A stretch of DNA of 64,000 nucleotides from Candidatus Acidianus copahuensis (GTDB lineage Archaea; Thermoproteota; Thermoprotei_A; Sulfolobales; Sulfolobaceae): contig NZ_JFZT01000057.1 of NCBI RefSeq assembly GCF_000632495.1, forward strand, positions 1 to 64,000, given 5' to 3'. Positions 16,366-25,472 of the stretch are shown in pieces. The notes beneath the pieces are model-generated. The model was not told the DNA's origin and ran no database searches. It saw only the letters and a program-made list of their open reading frames with translations. Numbering within the stretch: position 1 is the stretch's first letter; the number at the start of each line of letters is the position of its first letter. A program made the translations under genes and the position numbers.

Positions 16366-16634
16366 AGCTTACCACCAATAGCTTCATAAAAGTCTTGCTT
16401 TCTCTTTTCGTTAGATATACCGTTATTCATTTCTTCCCACATTTCTATAGTTCTTCTAGCCTCTACCTCATCAATTACTTGAATAGCATATCCAGCATGT
16501 ACTAGAACGTAATCTCCTACATTTACGTTAACTAGAGATAGTAGAACGTTGTCCTTTATTGTTCCATTACCGAAGTCAACTTTACCGAAATCTCCATATA
16601 TTTCTAAAACCCTTCCAGGAAATGCAACGCACAA
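16362..16634 (-). CDS. hypC: hydrogenase maturation chaperone HypC (complete)
   Basis: A complete HypC of about 90 residues. A longer frame opens with ATG at 16646 (MVIKLCVAF). A TTG at 16634, preceded by GGTGAT, yields MCVAFPGRVLEI and places the essential cysteine at position 2, so I choose it. The second motif GDYVLVHAGYAIQVID has the expected His. HypC carries Fe(CN)2CO between HypD and the large subunit. A C-terminal extension of about 20 residues (SNEKRKQDFYEAIGGKL) is slightly longer than usual. It is the only HypC in the window with both key residues. Confidence 0.93.
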   Translation of the reverse strand: MCVAFPGRVLEIYGDFGKVDFGNGTIKDNVLLSLVNVNVGDYVLVHAGYAIQVIDEVEARRTIEMWEEMNNGISNEKRKQDFYEAIGGKL

Positions 16635-16635
16635 T

Positions 16636-16896
16636 TTAATCACCATATATTTTTTTCATTTCTTTAATTTCTCCTTCACTTAACTTATAGACAGGATAGT
16701 AGTTCTCGTCGACGTAAAGCATAGGCACTCCACAATGCTTTGGAATTTCAATTTCATAGTCACAATTTTTACATTTTAGAAAATCTATTTTTCTGAAGTT
16801 CCCCTTTTGAATAAATATCATCTCTTCTTCATGATGCTTTGGAATACGCATCTCTTTTTCGCAAATCATGCATACTAGCTTTCCCATCTTTATCAC
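16636..16896 (-). CDS. duplicated zinc-ribbon protein in hyp operon
   Basis: An 86-residue soluble protein built from two related units: LVCMICEKEMRIPKHHEEEMIF and LKCKNCDYEIEIPKHCGVPMLY (each partly shown by CxxC...IPKHx). Each unit has a CxxC knuckle and an IPKH motif, so it probably binds one or two zinc ions with Cys/His ligands. It lies between hypE and hypC, where the Ni/Zn protein HypA is often found, but it lacks the HypA N-terminal MHE motif and is not HypA. A metal-delivery or adaptor role is inferred. It adjoins hypE directly, with its start codon just after the hypE stop. Confidence 0.7.
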   Translation of the reverse strand: MIKMGKLVCMICEKEMRIPKHHEEEMIFIQKGNFRKIDFLKCKNCDYEIEIPKHCGVPMLYVDENYYPVYKLSEGEIKEMKKIYGD

Positions 16897-17952
16897 CTAA
16901 CATATTCTAGGTACGGGGTCTCCAATTGGTCGACTTATGTATCTTTTCCCTCCAATTATTGTCTCTAAGATTACCCCTTCTATATCCTTTCTAACTTCAC
17001 CTATACTCTGAGCGTCTTTACCTAGAGGATCGGACCACAAGGCGTTAAGTACATCATTTTCATATTCTGGAGAAACTGCAAGAACTGCTTTACCTTCATT
17101 ACCTAATTCAAGAAGATCTAATCCTAGGAATTCAACAGCAGATTTTACCTCTTCTCTTGCTGGTATTTTTTCCTCCTTTATGTAAATCCCTAATCCAGAT
17201 TTTTCAGCCCAATCGTTAAGGAGATCCGCTAGTCCACCTCTTGTAGGATCTTTTGCGTCAGCTACACCTCCAACTTCCATTACATTGAGCATAGTTCTGT
17301 TTAGAGGAGCAGCGTCAGAACTAACGTTAACTTCAAAGCCTATTCCTTCTCTAGAGGACAGTATTGAAATAGCGTGATCACCTATAGTTCCGGTAACAAT
17401 TATTTTATCTCCAGGTCTAAGATTTAGTGGAACTAGCCAGTTCTTAGGTTCTCTAGTTTTTCTTAGATTTTGGATATTATGATCTAGTTGAGAAGGCCTT
17501 ACACCTATCCCAGCAGTGTTTATTATTATACCATCTATTTTACCCCTTTCCATAACTTTTGTATCTCCAGTAACTACGTGAACTCCGGCCTCTTTTGCAG
17601 TCGAAAGTATTCCATCGGTTATCTTTTTTAAATCTTGAATAGGAAATCCCTCTTCTAACACTACACCTAAGCTTAGAGCAATCGGTTGTCCACCCATCAT
17701 AGCAACATCGTTTACCGTCCCAGTAACGCTAAGTCTCCCTATATTGCCCCCTTTAAAGAATATTGGTCTAACAGTATACGAATCAGTAGTAAAGATGATG
17801 TTGTTTATTACTGCACCATCATCTAAGGCGTTTAAGCCTATTTCTCCATATCCATCGTAAAGCCCTAGGAAAACATCTTTAATCAAAGAATTCATGTATG
17901 AACCTCCAGCTCCATGCAATAGGGTTACGATCTCCTTTTCCATGTTTATCAT
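16897..17952 (-). CDS. hypE: hydrogenase maturation factor HypE
   Basis: A 351-residue PurM-like enzyme that dehydrates the carbamoyl group on its C-terminal Cys to give the thiocyanate later moved to iron as cyanide. The protein ends exactly in PRIC, the strictly conserved HypE tail with Cys351. Also visible are LLHGAGGSYMNSLI at the N-terminus, the ATP-site segments DDGAVI and TGDTKVM, and KDPTRGGLADLLN. It heads the minus-strand run of maturation genes. Its partner carbamoyl transferase HypF is not in the window. Confidence 0.95.
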   Translation of the reverse strand: MINMEKEIVTLLHGAGGSYMNSLIKDVFLGLYDGYGEIGLNALDDGAVINNIIFTTDSYTVRPIFFKGGNIGRLSVTGTVNDVAMMGGQPIALSLGVVLEEGFPIQDLKKITDGILSTAKEAGVHVVTGDTKVMERGKIDGIIINTAGIGVRPSQLDHNIQNLRKTREPKNWLVPLNLRPGDKIIVTGTIGDHAISILSSREGIGFEVNVSSDAAPLNRTMLNVMEVGGVADAKDPTRGGLADLLNDWAEKSGLGIYIKEEKIPAREEVKSAVEFLGLDLLELGNEGKAVLAVSPEYENDVLNALWSDPLGKDAQSIGEVRKDIEGVILETIIGGKRYISRPIGDPVPRIC

Positions 17953-18117
17953 ATACTTTTTTGAATAAACGCTAATAAGAATTTCCGTGAATATTATGAA
18001 TGTTAAAATGAATACAAGTTTAACTAATATTAAATATGGACTAATTAATCTGATTAAAAATAAGTAGATTTATACTCAAAGGAGAGAAAAATAATTTTGA
18101 ACAATACTATAAATTTA

Positions 18118-19101
18118 TTATTTAGAAACTAACCAAGTCTTTAATGTTATTAATGTAATTATATAAAATAATGAGAACATTATTCCAGATAGGTAAACTA
18201 GACCATAAAAATACCATAATGCAATACTAAATCCCCATAAAAGCTGAGGTATCCATGAGAACAAATAAGCGATTTTGAAGTTTCGTATTACGTTAAACTT
18301 TAGTGGAGCTATTCCTAGTACTATGCCGCAAATGGTAGCTATACCGTAAGGAATCTCATTTAAGGTTAGGGCGTAATATACTGAACCAATACTTAAAAAT
18401 AGATCTACGATAAGAAAGGAAATATACTTTCCAATATCTATTTTATTTTTTAAGAAATTGAGAGTAAAATAAATAGAAAAAATTAGTGATATGATAGAGG
18501 CAAAGACGTTTGCTTCTTTGATCGGATCATAAGGTAAGGGAAGAATAGAATGAGTCATCTGTGACGCAATATTTGCCCCAGCTAAGGACAGAGAAGAAAG
18601 TATTATTGGATAAGGATCTTTTTTCTTAATACAGAGATACGCTATCTCTGGATATATCATAAGAAGGAACATAAATGAGTTAGGTAATTCCATTAGTGAT
18701 ATAATTATTCCTATTGGCGTAACAGTTACAGTTGGTACGTCTGTAGCATAAAAGTCTAGGCTAATTACTGCATTTGAGAACCCCCTTAATATTTCATAAT
18801 AAGTAAAACTCATTATAATCTCATTAATAATTAAGAGAGAAATTAGAGAAATATTGTTTTTACCAAAATTTCTAAGAATAAATGGGATTGTTCCTAATAT
18901 AATACAAATAAGAATGGACAAAATGATTTCTCCACTTCCTGCAAAAAGAGTTATATAAATCGAGCTAGACACGTAAAAGATAAAAAGAAGGATAAATGAG
19001 ATAGTGAAATTTTTCCTATTCCCAAAGTCAAAGGCAAGAGCTATTCCTATTGTCATAAGAGCTATAAATACAATATAGGCAATTATTAAAGGATTGGGCA
19101 T
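18118..19101 (-). CDS. unknown polytopic membrane protein
   Basis: A 327-residue protein with about ten membrane segments, joined by short loops with Lys/Asn-rich patches (NFGKNNIS, KKKDPYP, LKNKIDIGK). I see no family motif. The segment AGANIASQMTHSILPLPYDP has a His and two prolines in a membrane context and could be functional. It lies downstream of hypE on the same strand after a 165-bp AT-rich gap, and is divergent from the amino-acid permease. Its function is unknown, and a link to hydrogenases is not shown. Confidence 0.65.
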   Translation of the reverse strand: MPNPLIIAYIVFIALMTIGIALAFDFGNRKNFTISFILLFIFYVSSSIYITLFAGSGEIILSILICIILGTIPFILRNFGKNNISLISLLIINEIIMSFTYYEILRGFSNAVISLDFYATDVPTVTVTPIGIIISLMELPNSFMFLLMIYPEIAYLCIKKKDPYPIILSSLSLAGANIASQMTHSILPLPYDPIKEANVFASIISLIFSIYFTLNFLKNKIDIGKYISFLIVDLFLSIGSVYYALTLNEIPYGIATICGIVLGIAPLKFNVIRNFKIAYLFSWIPQLLWGFSIALWYFYGLVYLSGIMFSLFYIITLITLKTWLVSK

Positions 19102-19359
19102 TGCATGATTCTATTAAGCGTATGGCTATTTAGCTTTACTTTTAACATGGCCTAATATAGGGAAAAGCCGGTATAATAACATATACCTTAGTTTAATGAT
19201 TCGTGGTTAATACCGTGAGTTCTCTTTATTTATAGTAAAGTGTTAATATATTCAAAAAATAATAGTTTATTTTTTTAAAGGAAATAAACTAAAAAGCAAT
19301 GTTTTTATATACGAATCGGGTAGGAATATTAATGGATGGAGTTCATACCAGGTGATAAT

Positions 19360-20811
19360 ATGGGAGAAGCGAAGTGGTTAAAAAGAGAAGTTCTTCATAT
19401 CCTAGACTTAATTCCTCTTTCCACCTCTAGTGTTGCTCCTACTTTTAGTATTGCAGCAGCCTACGGAAGTATGGTGGCAATTATGGGGCCTAATGCTATA
19501 ATGGCCGTAGTTGTTAGCTTCCCACTCTTTCTCTTCTCTTCTTTCATTTTGAGGAAGTTAAATAGAAAATCTCCACATGCTGGAGCTTCCTATCATTGGG
19601 GTATGAAGTTTATGGGGAAGAAGTATGGTTCCTTTCAATTTTGGGTAGTAACTTTAGCCTATTTTCTGTCTTTACCTCCAATAATAATACCTGCAGGAGA
19701 ATATACGCTTGACCTTCTGTATAGGCTTGGTATAATAACTAGAATGATAGAGATGAGCGTATTCTGGGACTCGATCGTGGGAATATTTTGGGCAATATTT
19801 GCTTCTATTCCATTACTTTTAGGGGCAAAACCAACTGCTAGATTTACTGAGGTATTTCTCGTTATGGAACTAATTATTCTCTCTTCCTTTATAGTGCTGG
19901 GTTTAATCTCTTTACCAGAACACGTTATTAATCAATTTAGCTGGAATTGGTTGTTTAGTATCTCTTGGATTTCATCTCTTCCCACTTTTTTAGGCCTAGC
20001 TGCGACAATGGTTATAGTAGCAACCATTCTAGATGGTTGGGAAATCGATTCCTATTCATCTGAGGAATCAAAGAAACCACACAAATGGCCAGGTACTTCT
20101 GGTATAATTGGTCTGGTCTCTGTTTTCATTATATATCTAATAACAATGCCAATCATGACAATTGAAACTCCAATTTCAGCTTTGAGCGTATCAGTTGATC
20201 CTCTAGCAAGGTGGGCTTCCTACGTAATTCCTGGGTTTGTTTGGTTAATGGATATTGCTGTAATTGCTTCAACAGCTAGTTCTTTGTGGCTAACTGCTTA
20301 TATTTTGAGTAGAGCTTGGTACGCTGCTGGAAGAGAAGGTTTAATGCCATCGTTTTTTTCTAAAGTTAATAAGTATGGTTCACCATCTTCTGCAATAATT
20401 ATAATGACAATAGCCGAGATCGCAGTTCAACTCCTTGAACTTACTTCTCCAACAATTTTGTCTTTCTTCGTAATAATGTTAAGTGCAGCAGGCACTTTTT
20501 TGCTTATGGAGTTTGGTATCGATGCTCTTACTTCTACTTTTATATTCTTTAAACAAAGAGGAAATTGGTTTTACAAACTAATCTCTCCAATAACTGTAAC
20601 TGCCATGTTCTTGATTATAAGTCTTGGGATAGTTAATTCAGCCACTGTATTTGGAATACCTAGTCTCAATTACCTGATAATAGTTATAGCTATGCTAATT
20701 CCCGGGATATATTTTATGTCTAGATCCAATAAGGTAAAAATTATTATTCCAAGTTACATACTCAACCTTGAAAAACAAGAAATGCATAAAGAACAAGAAA
20801 ACAGTAAGTGA
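19360..20811 (+). CDS. APC-superfamily amino-acid permease
   Basis: About 483 residues, twelve membrane segments. The first segments contain STSSVAPTFSIAAAYGSMVAIMGP, the glycine/serine-rich unwound helix typical of the APC superfamily; HAGASYHWG follows in segment 3. The frame opens at 19336 (MEFIPGDN), but the ATG at 19360 directly after GGTGATAAT gives MGEAKWLKREVLHILDLIP, the usual cytoplasmic lead, so I prefer it. Substrate probably an amino acid or related amine. It is divergent from the unknown membrane protein, and no pathway neighbours suggest the substrate. Confidence 0.82.
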   Translation: MGEAKWLKREVLHILDLIPLSTSSVAPTFSIAAAYGSMVAIMGPNAIMAVVVSFPLFLFSSFILRKLNRKSPHAGASYHWGMKFMGKKYGSFQFWVVTLAYFLSLPPIIIPAGEYTLDLLYRLGIITRMIEMSVFWDSIVGIFWAIFASIPLLLGAKPTARFTEVFLVMELIILSSFIVLGLISLPEHVINQFSWNWLFSISWISSLPTFLGLAATMVIVATILDGWEIDSYSSEESKKPHKWPGTSGIIGLVSVFIIYLITMPIMTIETPISALSVSVDPLARWASYVIPGFVWLMDIAVIASTASSLWLTAYILSRAWYAAGREGLMPSFFSKVNKYGSPSSAIIIMTIAEIAVQLLELTSPTILSFFVIMLSAAGTFLLMEFGIDALTSTFIFFKQRGNWFYKLISPITVTAMFLIISLGIVNSATVFGIPSLNYLIIVIAMLIPGIYFMSRSNKVKIIIPSYILNLEKQEMHKEQENSK

Positions 20812-20928
20812 AAACGTATTTTACTTCTTTAGATAAAATTCCATATAACTTTTAGTTTAATGGCTAATTGGTCTTTTTTAGCTTAAATAAGAAAAGTTAT
20901 ATAACTCATAAAAGATATATAGAGTTGT

Positions 20929-21699
20929 ATGTCGAGTGTACCCTCGTTTAATCTATCTCAAGAGAAAGTATCATTCGATGTGAAGTGTAAAGAGTATCTT
21001 AAGTTATGGTTAGAATTAAAAAAGGAATTAGATGCAAAAAATGTAAAGGCTTTAGTATACGGTTCTGTAGGAATATTTTATAGATTATCATCTGTAGATG
21101 ATGCAGTAGAATTGATGAAACTTTACAGAAAGAATGGTCCACAAGATATGAATGTAATAGTAATGGAGAAAGATCGAGAAGTATTTAAGGAAGTTATACA
21201 AAAGGCTGGATTCACTCCATATTATCATCTAGAATTTACGATCGGAAACTTAGCTGGAATGTTCTTTCTTGATAACTATATTATCAAGGTTTATTACATG
21301 GATGAAATGAAATTTAATCACGATATTCCAATAGATTGGAGTGAGTTTCTAGCATTTAATTTGACCGATCTCTTACTTAGTAAATTACAGATACACTTTC
21401 CTTTAGATAAAGATATTGCTGACATTATAGCGATCATATTAAAGGATGAAGAAATTTCACGGAGCAAGATAATAGAGACAATATCAAACGATTATGGATT
21501 ATGGAAGGACTCTATATCAAACTTAGAAAAAGTAAGGCAATTAGCTTCAAGGCTTGAAATGGATAATCCTAGAGTTAAGGATAGATTAAAAAAAGCAATT
21601 GTTACTTCGATAAAAATTCATGGAGAGCTAATGAACTCTAAAAAGGGAGATAAATGGATTCCTAAAGGTGATGAAGAGAAGTATTGGAGAGACTTTTGA
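20929..21699 (+). CDS. nucleotidyltransferase-like protein
   Basis: A 256-residue soluble protein. VKALVYGSVGIFYRL, followed after about 35 residues by GPQDMNVIVME, resembles the GS...DxD core of the minimal nucleotidyltransferase fold, although the second acid of the DxD is Asn. The later segment FNLTDLLLSKLQIHFPLDKDIADIIAII is like the DxxxL-K region in AbiEii-type and related nucleotidyltransferase-like proteins, in which helices follow the core. Activity is therefore doubtful. Tandem TATA-like stretches (TTATATAAC and GATATATAG) lie just upstream of the ATG. It overlaps the next gene by the TGATG junction. Confidence 0.55.
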   Translation: MSSVPSFNLSQEKVSFDVKCKEYLKLWLELKKELDAKNVKALVYGSVGIFYRLSSVDDAVELMKLYRKNGPQDMNVIVMEKDREVFKEVIQKAGFTPYYHLEFTIGNLAGMFFLDNYIIKVYYMDEMKFNHDIPIDWSEFLAFNLTDLLLSKLQIHFPLDKDIADIIAIILKDEEISRSKIIETISNDYGLWKDSISNLEKVRQLASRLEMDNPRVKDRLKKAIVTSIKIHGELMNSKKGDKWIPKGDEEKYWRDF

Positions 21700-22835
21700 T
21701 GAGAGGAATTAGTTTTTTTCTACTACTAATTTTCTTACTAAATGTCGTTCTAACTTATTCTCAGGAGGTACAAATAGGTTATATAAAATATACTATATTT
21801 TTGTCTAACGATAGTATTGTAGAGACAAACTCTTCTAACTTATTCTCTCCTATATCTCCTTCAGAAATGGTAGTGGATAGTTCTGGAAACGTGTTTGTTG
21901 CTGCAGTCAATACAATTTACGTATTAAAGAATAATGGAAATATAAGTAAAGAAATTAATGTGAGCGGTGTAGAATATTTAACATATGATCCGAGATCACA
22001 AGTCATTATTACAACTAGTGGAACTTTACCGAATCACGTAATCTCATTCATAAGTGATGATAATTTATCATTGCTTGATCGAGACTACTTAAGCGTCTAT
22101 CCTCTCTCTATAGCTTATGACAACGTTTCTGATAAGGTAATTGTAGGCCTTATAGGCGGTATAGGAATCCTTAAAGGAGATAACATTACCGATATTGTGA
22201 GAATGCCAGGAATTGTATCCTCTTTAGCCGTTAATAATATAGGTAATATATACGTTGTTGGATACAATTTAAGCGCAAACAGAGGATTTTTTTCGATTCT
22301 AGACAATAATTTTACTGTAAAACTAGAAGATAACTTTAGCACTTTTTTTAATTTTGTTAGCTACATTAATGGAAAAACATATATAGGAGGAGATGGTTGT
22401 ATTTTAATATATCAAAATAATACTTTCTCAAAAATCACTTACTTGGGCGAGGATTTTTATGGAATGGCTTATGATCCTATAAACGATTTAGTTTACGTCG
22501 CTGCTCATAGCTTATACGGTCCAGATTTTGTTCTTGTGATTAAAGGCACAAACATAGTTGGAAGAATATATGGAGTTGTAACTCCAATTGATATTATATT
22601 CAACCCAGTAAGTAAGCTCATATTTGTATCAAATTTTTTCTCTGGTACGTTGTCTATCATATCCCCAGGGAAACCTCCTGAAGGAAATACACAAGAGGTA
22701 ACTCTTCCCTCTAATTCCTACGTTTCATCCGCCTCAAGTACGGGTATAAATATGTTAAAAATTATAATCATATTAACAATAGCTCTATTCTTTATAGCAT
22801 CTTTATTTCTTAGAAAACTAAAAAGATTCGGCTAG
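21699..22835 (+). CDS. secreted, C-terminally anchored beta-propeller-like protein
   Basis: About 378 residues. The start ATG overlaps the previous stop (TGATG), so the in-frame TTG at 21684 is not needed. Residues about 4-22 (ISFFLLLIFLLNVVLTYSQ) are a Sec signal peptide. The body has repeated short strands with the pattern YDxxxDxVYVA / NxxxxLIFVSN (MAYDPINDLVYVAA, IDIIFNPVSKLIFVSN), typical of an NHL/YVTN-type propeller. A Ser-rich linker then leads to a C-terminal membrane segment (MLKIIIILTIALFFIASLFL) and a basic end. It is presumably displayed outside the membrane. Its ligand is unknown. Confidence 0.72.
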   Translation: MRGISFFLLLIFLLNVVLTYSQEVQIGYIKYTIFLSNDSIVETNSSNLFSPISPSEMVVDSSGNVFVAAVNTIYVLKNNGNISKEINVSGVEYLTYDPRSQVIITTSGTLPNHVISFISDDNLSLLDRDYLSVYPLSIAYDNVSDKVIVGLIGGIGILKGDNITDIVRMPGIVSSLAVNNIGNIYVVGYNLSANRGFFSILDNNFTVKLEDNFSTFFNFVSYINGKTYIGGDGCILIYQNNTFSKITYLGEDFYGMAYDPINDLVYVAAHSLYGPDFVLVIKGTNIVGRIYGVVTPIDIIFNPVSKLIFVSNFFSGTLSIISPGKPPEGNTQEVTLPSNSYVSSASSTGINMLKIIIILTIALFFIASLFLRKLKRFG

Positions 22836-23171
22836 TTGTTTAAGATCTTCCCTTATTTTTGAAGGTAATTGTATATTGATAGTATAAACGAAAGTTGGTC
22901 TACCTTTCCCAGCAGATCTCGATTTTGATCTTTCTACAAAACCCCTCTCATTTAATATCTTCAATGATTTTATAACGCTTGATTTATTTACATTGATTCT
23001 TTTACTTATCTGATTCGCTGTGGCGTTATTTAGTTCTGTTAGTGCCTTTAACACCATTAGATCTGTCTCAGATAAACCATAGATCGCCTTTATAAGCTGA
23101 TCTGATCTGACTTTTAGCCCGGAATTCGTTGAGAGAACTGAAGAATATCTGGAAATACTCTCTCTTTCCAT
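22818..23171 (-). CDS. winged-helix transcriptional regulator (TrmB/Lrs14-like)
   Basis: A 117-residue DNA-binding protein. The centre has GLSETDLMVLKALTELNNATANQISKRINVNKSSVIKSLKILNERGFVER, in which a helix-turn-helix is followed by a basic wing (SKSRSAGKGRP). N- and C-terminal helices would dimerise. The type matches small Sulfolobales regulators of the TrmB/Lrs14 kind. Its 3' end overlaps the propeller gene by 18 bp and its start faces the thioredoxin-domain gene with about 147 bp between, a likely control region. The target is unknown. Confidence 0.75.
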   Translation of the reverse strand: MERESISRYSSVLSTNSGLKVRSDQLIKAIYGLSETDLMVLKALTELNNATANQISKRINVNKSSVIKSLKILNERGFVERSKSRSAGKGRPTFVYTINIQLPSKIREDLKQLAESF

Positions 23172-23317
23172 ATTAGAATGAATTTATATAAACTTGAATA
23201 TATAGTTTTCTGAAGATTGTGAGTAGATAGAAATTTCTATGATTAAGGTAAAATACTAACATTTCATGGAGTTTAATATAAATAAATTTTTATAAACTTT
23301 CATAATGATAGTAAAAT

Positions 23318-24565
23318 ATGGGCTTTGTAGAATGGGTAGACTCGCTGAAAAGGAAGACTCCATTTAAGGTCGTTTATTTCTGGACTGAATGGTGTGAAGG
23401 TTGTGAGGAAGAGAAGAAAGAACTAGAAAAAATAGAGAAAAATTGGGATAATCTAGATTTTATAGAAATTAACGCTGATGAGAGACCAGACCTAGCTATC
23501 AGATATTCTCCTCAGATCTATCCTTCTATATCCTTCATCTCTGATAGAGCGGTAATAGGAGGAACCTACGGATATGTGGAGTTTGCAAAAATAAATGAAT
23601 TACTTTTAATCACCTTGGACTTAGTTCAAGGCGGTGGAAAGATAATAACACCTATAACTGTTCCTCATAGTGCTCAAAAGGTTAGCTGGAGACAAGCGGT
23701 TAACGAGATAAGGAGAAAATGTTTAGCTTTTTTTGACATAAATTTTGGAGGTTTTGAAAAATCGCCTAAGTATTATTTACCTAACGTTCTTAGATTTTTG
23801 TTAAAAATGGGAGATCCATATTCCCTTGAAGTGGTTAAATACACATTAGATGCCGCTATATATTATCTATGGGATGATGGGTTCTACGCTTATTCAAAAT
23901 CAGAAGATTGGAAAGATCATAGTAACGTTAAATTAATTGATGTAAATGCTGATATGATATTAACGTTAATTGAAGCATATAAAGTTACAAAAGATGAATA
24001 CTACTTGGACTACGCTATAGAGACGGGAAACTGGATTTTACAATTTGGAGATCCCTTTTTTCCAATAGCAATAGTAGATGGAAGGAAAATGGGAAAACCA
24101 TTACTGGACGTAAATAGCAAAGTCGGGGAAGCAATATATAATCTGTATTTATTGTTAGAGGATAAGACATTTTTACAAGTTGCAGAAAAGCTTGCAAGAA
24201 ATCTTACAGTTAAATCTCACGTTATAGGTGAAAATGGCCCTATTTTTCTTCAGGATCTTTCTTACTTACTTAGATTCTTGGGAAATATGGGAAGAGGTAA
24301 TCACGTATTAGATTATATCATGGAAAATTTTTATGGTGGTGATGCGTTTTTTGACACTACTAAAGACCATGCTATGTCTCAGATGATAGGTAGATTTAAG
24401 TTAATAGATAGCAACTCAGTGTTAGCCCAAGCCCTTTTAAGTATGGGCAAGATAGATCTTGCTCAGAGAATTTCTGAATATTTTCTTGATAAATTTCAAG
24501 AATTCGCATATTTTTCACAAGCAGATTATGGAAGTCTATTGGCGAGCCTAAATGGAATTGCGTAA
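23318..24565 (+). CDS. thioredoxin domain plus six-hairpin (YyaL/DUF255-like) protein
   Basis: A 415-residue cytoplasmic protein. Residues 1-105 form a thioredoxin fold with active site WTEWCEGCEEE (Cys26, Cys29) and the cis-Pro region YSPQIYPSISF. Residues about 120-415 resemble the (alpha/alpha)6 glycosidase-like part of YyaL/SPATA20 proteins (FGGFEKSPKYYLPNVLRF, DGFYAYSKSEDW). Family members are usually 600-700 residues, so this is a short version. Its reaction is unknown in all relatives. It overlaps the next membrane-protein gene by 14 bp. Confidence 0.75.
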   Translation: MGFVEWVDSLKRKTPFKVVYFWTEWCEGCEEEKKELEKIEKNWDNLDFIEINADERPDLAIRYSPQIYPSISFISDRAVIGGTYGYVEFAKINELLLITLDLVQGGGKIITPITVPHSAQKVSWRQAVNEIRRKCLAFFDINFGGFEKSPKYYLPNVLRFLLKMGDPYSLEVVKYTLDAAIYYLWDDGFYAYSKSEDWKDHSNVKLIDVNADMILTLIEAYKVTKDEYYLDYAIETGNWILQFGDPFFPIAIVDGRKMGKPLLDVNSKVGEAIYNLYLLLEDKTFLQVAEKLARNLTVKSHVIGENGPIFLQDLSYLLRFLGNMGRGNHVLDYIMENFYGGDAFFDTTKDHAMSQMIGRFKLIDSNSVLAQALLSMGKIDLAQRISEYFLDKFQEFAYFSQADYGSLLASLNGIA

Positions 24566-25037
24566 ATTCTTTCTCTTAATAGTTATAGCAGGCCAAATAC
24601 CCTTTATTCTAGAAATTATTAGTATGTTAGTTACTCCAGGATTTTTCAACTCTCACTATGGATACTTCACAGTAGTGAATTACTTCTTCCTCTTTGCAAT
24701 ACAGTTCACTTTAATATTTGCGCTATATTTCCCATTAAGTGATAGTAAACTAAAGTACTCACTTCCGCTTCTTCTAATTCCCGTAATTGGGCAGATTATG
24801 GTTGGAGTTTATATAATTCTTAAAATTAAAAATGGAAAGAAAATACTTTATACAGTTTTATTTTATATAATCTATATTTTTTCCATTATTTCTTCAAACT
24901 ATGTTGCTATTCCAGAATTTCCAGCTTCAGCCTCAGCGTTAAAGCTTTTTAGCGCAACTTTAGGTATAGCTGACGCCTTTAATTTAGGTTTTCTTTTATA
25001 CATATTTTATTTATTGGGGAGATTCAATAAAGCTTAG
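24552..25037 (+). CDS. small polytopic membrane protein
   Basis: A 161-residue protein with about five hydrophobic segments and short polar loops, starting MELRKFFLLIVIAGQIP inside the end of the thioredoxin-domain gene. I recognise no family. The first segment may be a membrane anchor with cytoplasmic N-terminus. Coupling with the thioredoxin/six-hairpin gene suggests that they act together. Its 3' end overlaps the convergent M52-like protease by 27 bp. Confidence 0.6.
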   Translation: MELRKFFLLIVIAGQIPFILEIISMLVTPGFFNSHYGYFTVVNYFFLFAIQFTLIFALYFPLSDSKLKYSLPLLLIPVIGQIMVGVYIILKIKNGKKILYTVLFYIIYIFSIISSNYVAIPEFPASASALKLFSATLGIADAFNLGFLLYIFYLLGRFNKA

Positions 25038-25472
25038 CACTCTGTCAACCATTTCCTGTAAGCAATGTCTTCCCCATTCGCTGAGTCCTATTCCTTCAGT
25101 TTTCTCAGCTTCACATTCAAATACTGTAGTATCTTCAGGTAAGGCTCCTAATGATCCTGCTGCTGAGATAAAAGAATCTATATCCATAAAATAGCCCCTC
25201 ATTCCCATGGTTATATCTGTCCATCCCATAACGCTATCTCTATCGATAGTCGGTCTATAGATCCTTAGTTCTTTATTTCCCCTTTTTTCTGAGGTAAGAA
25301 TTAGAAGGCTATTTGGAGAAATTATCTGAAGAAAAGAAGCAGCTTTTATAGCGCCTAGACTGATATCCATCACGTTGATATTGTGGTTTCTTAATTCCCT
25401 AGCAGCGTCTAGCGGTATACTATAGTCTCCTTGATAAAAATATCCTAGCGCGCAAACTTGTACGCTTTTCAT
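25011..25472 (-). CDS. M52-like hydrogenase maturation protease (divergent)
   Basis: A 153-residue protein whose layout follows the M52 family. VCALGYFYQGDYSIPLDAARELR corresponds to the GIGNxLxxDDGxG start with Asp16 in place. LLILTSEKRG corresponds to the second strand, with Glu62 where Asp is usual. ALPEDTTVFECEAEKTEGIGLSEWG is very like the conserved C-terminal segment of the family. The His of the Ni-sensing site is missing (MGMRGYFMD). It is divergent from hynS with the ModA-like gene in between, overlapping it by 4 bp, so it probably processes or chaperones HynL. Confidence 0.7.
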   Translation of the reverse strand: MKSVQVCALGYFYQGDYSIPLDAARELRNHNINVMDISLGAIKAASFLQIISPNSLLILTSEKRGNKELRIYRPTIDRDSVMGWTDITMGMRGYFMDIDSFISAAGSLGALPEDTTVFECEAEKTEGIGLSEWGRHCLQEMVDRVLSFIESPQ

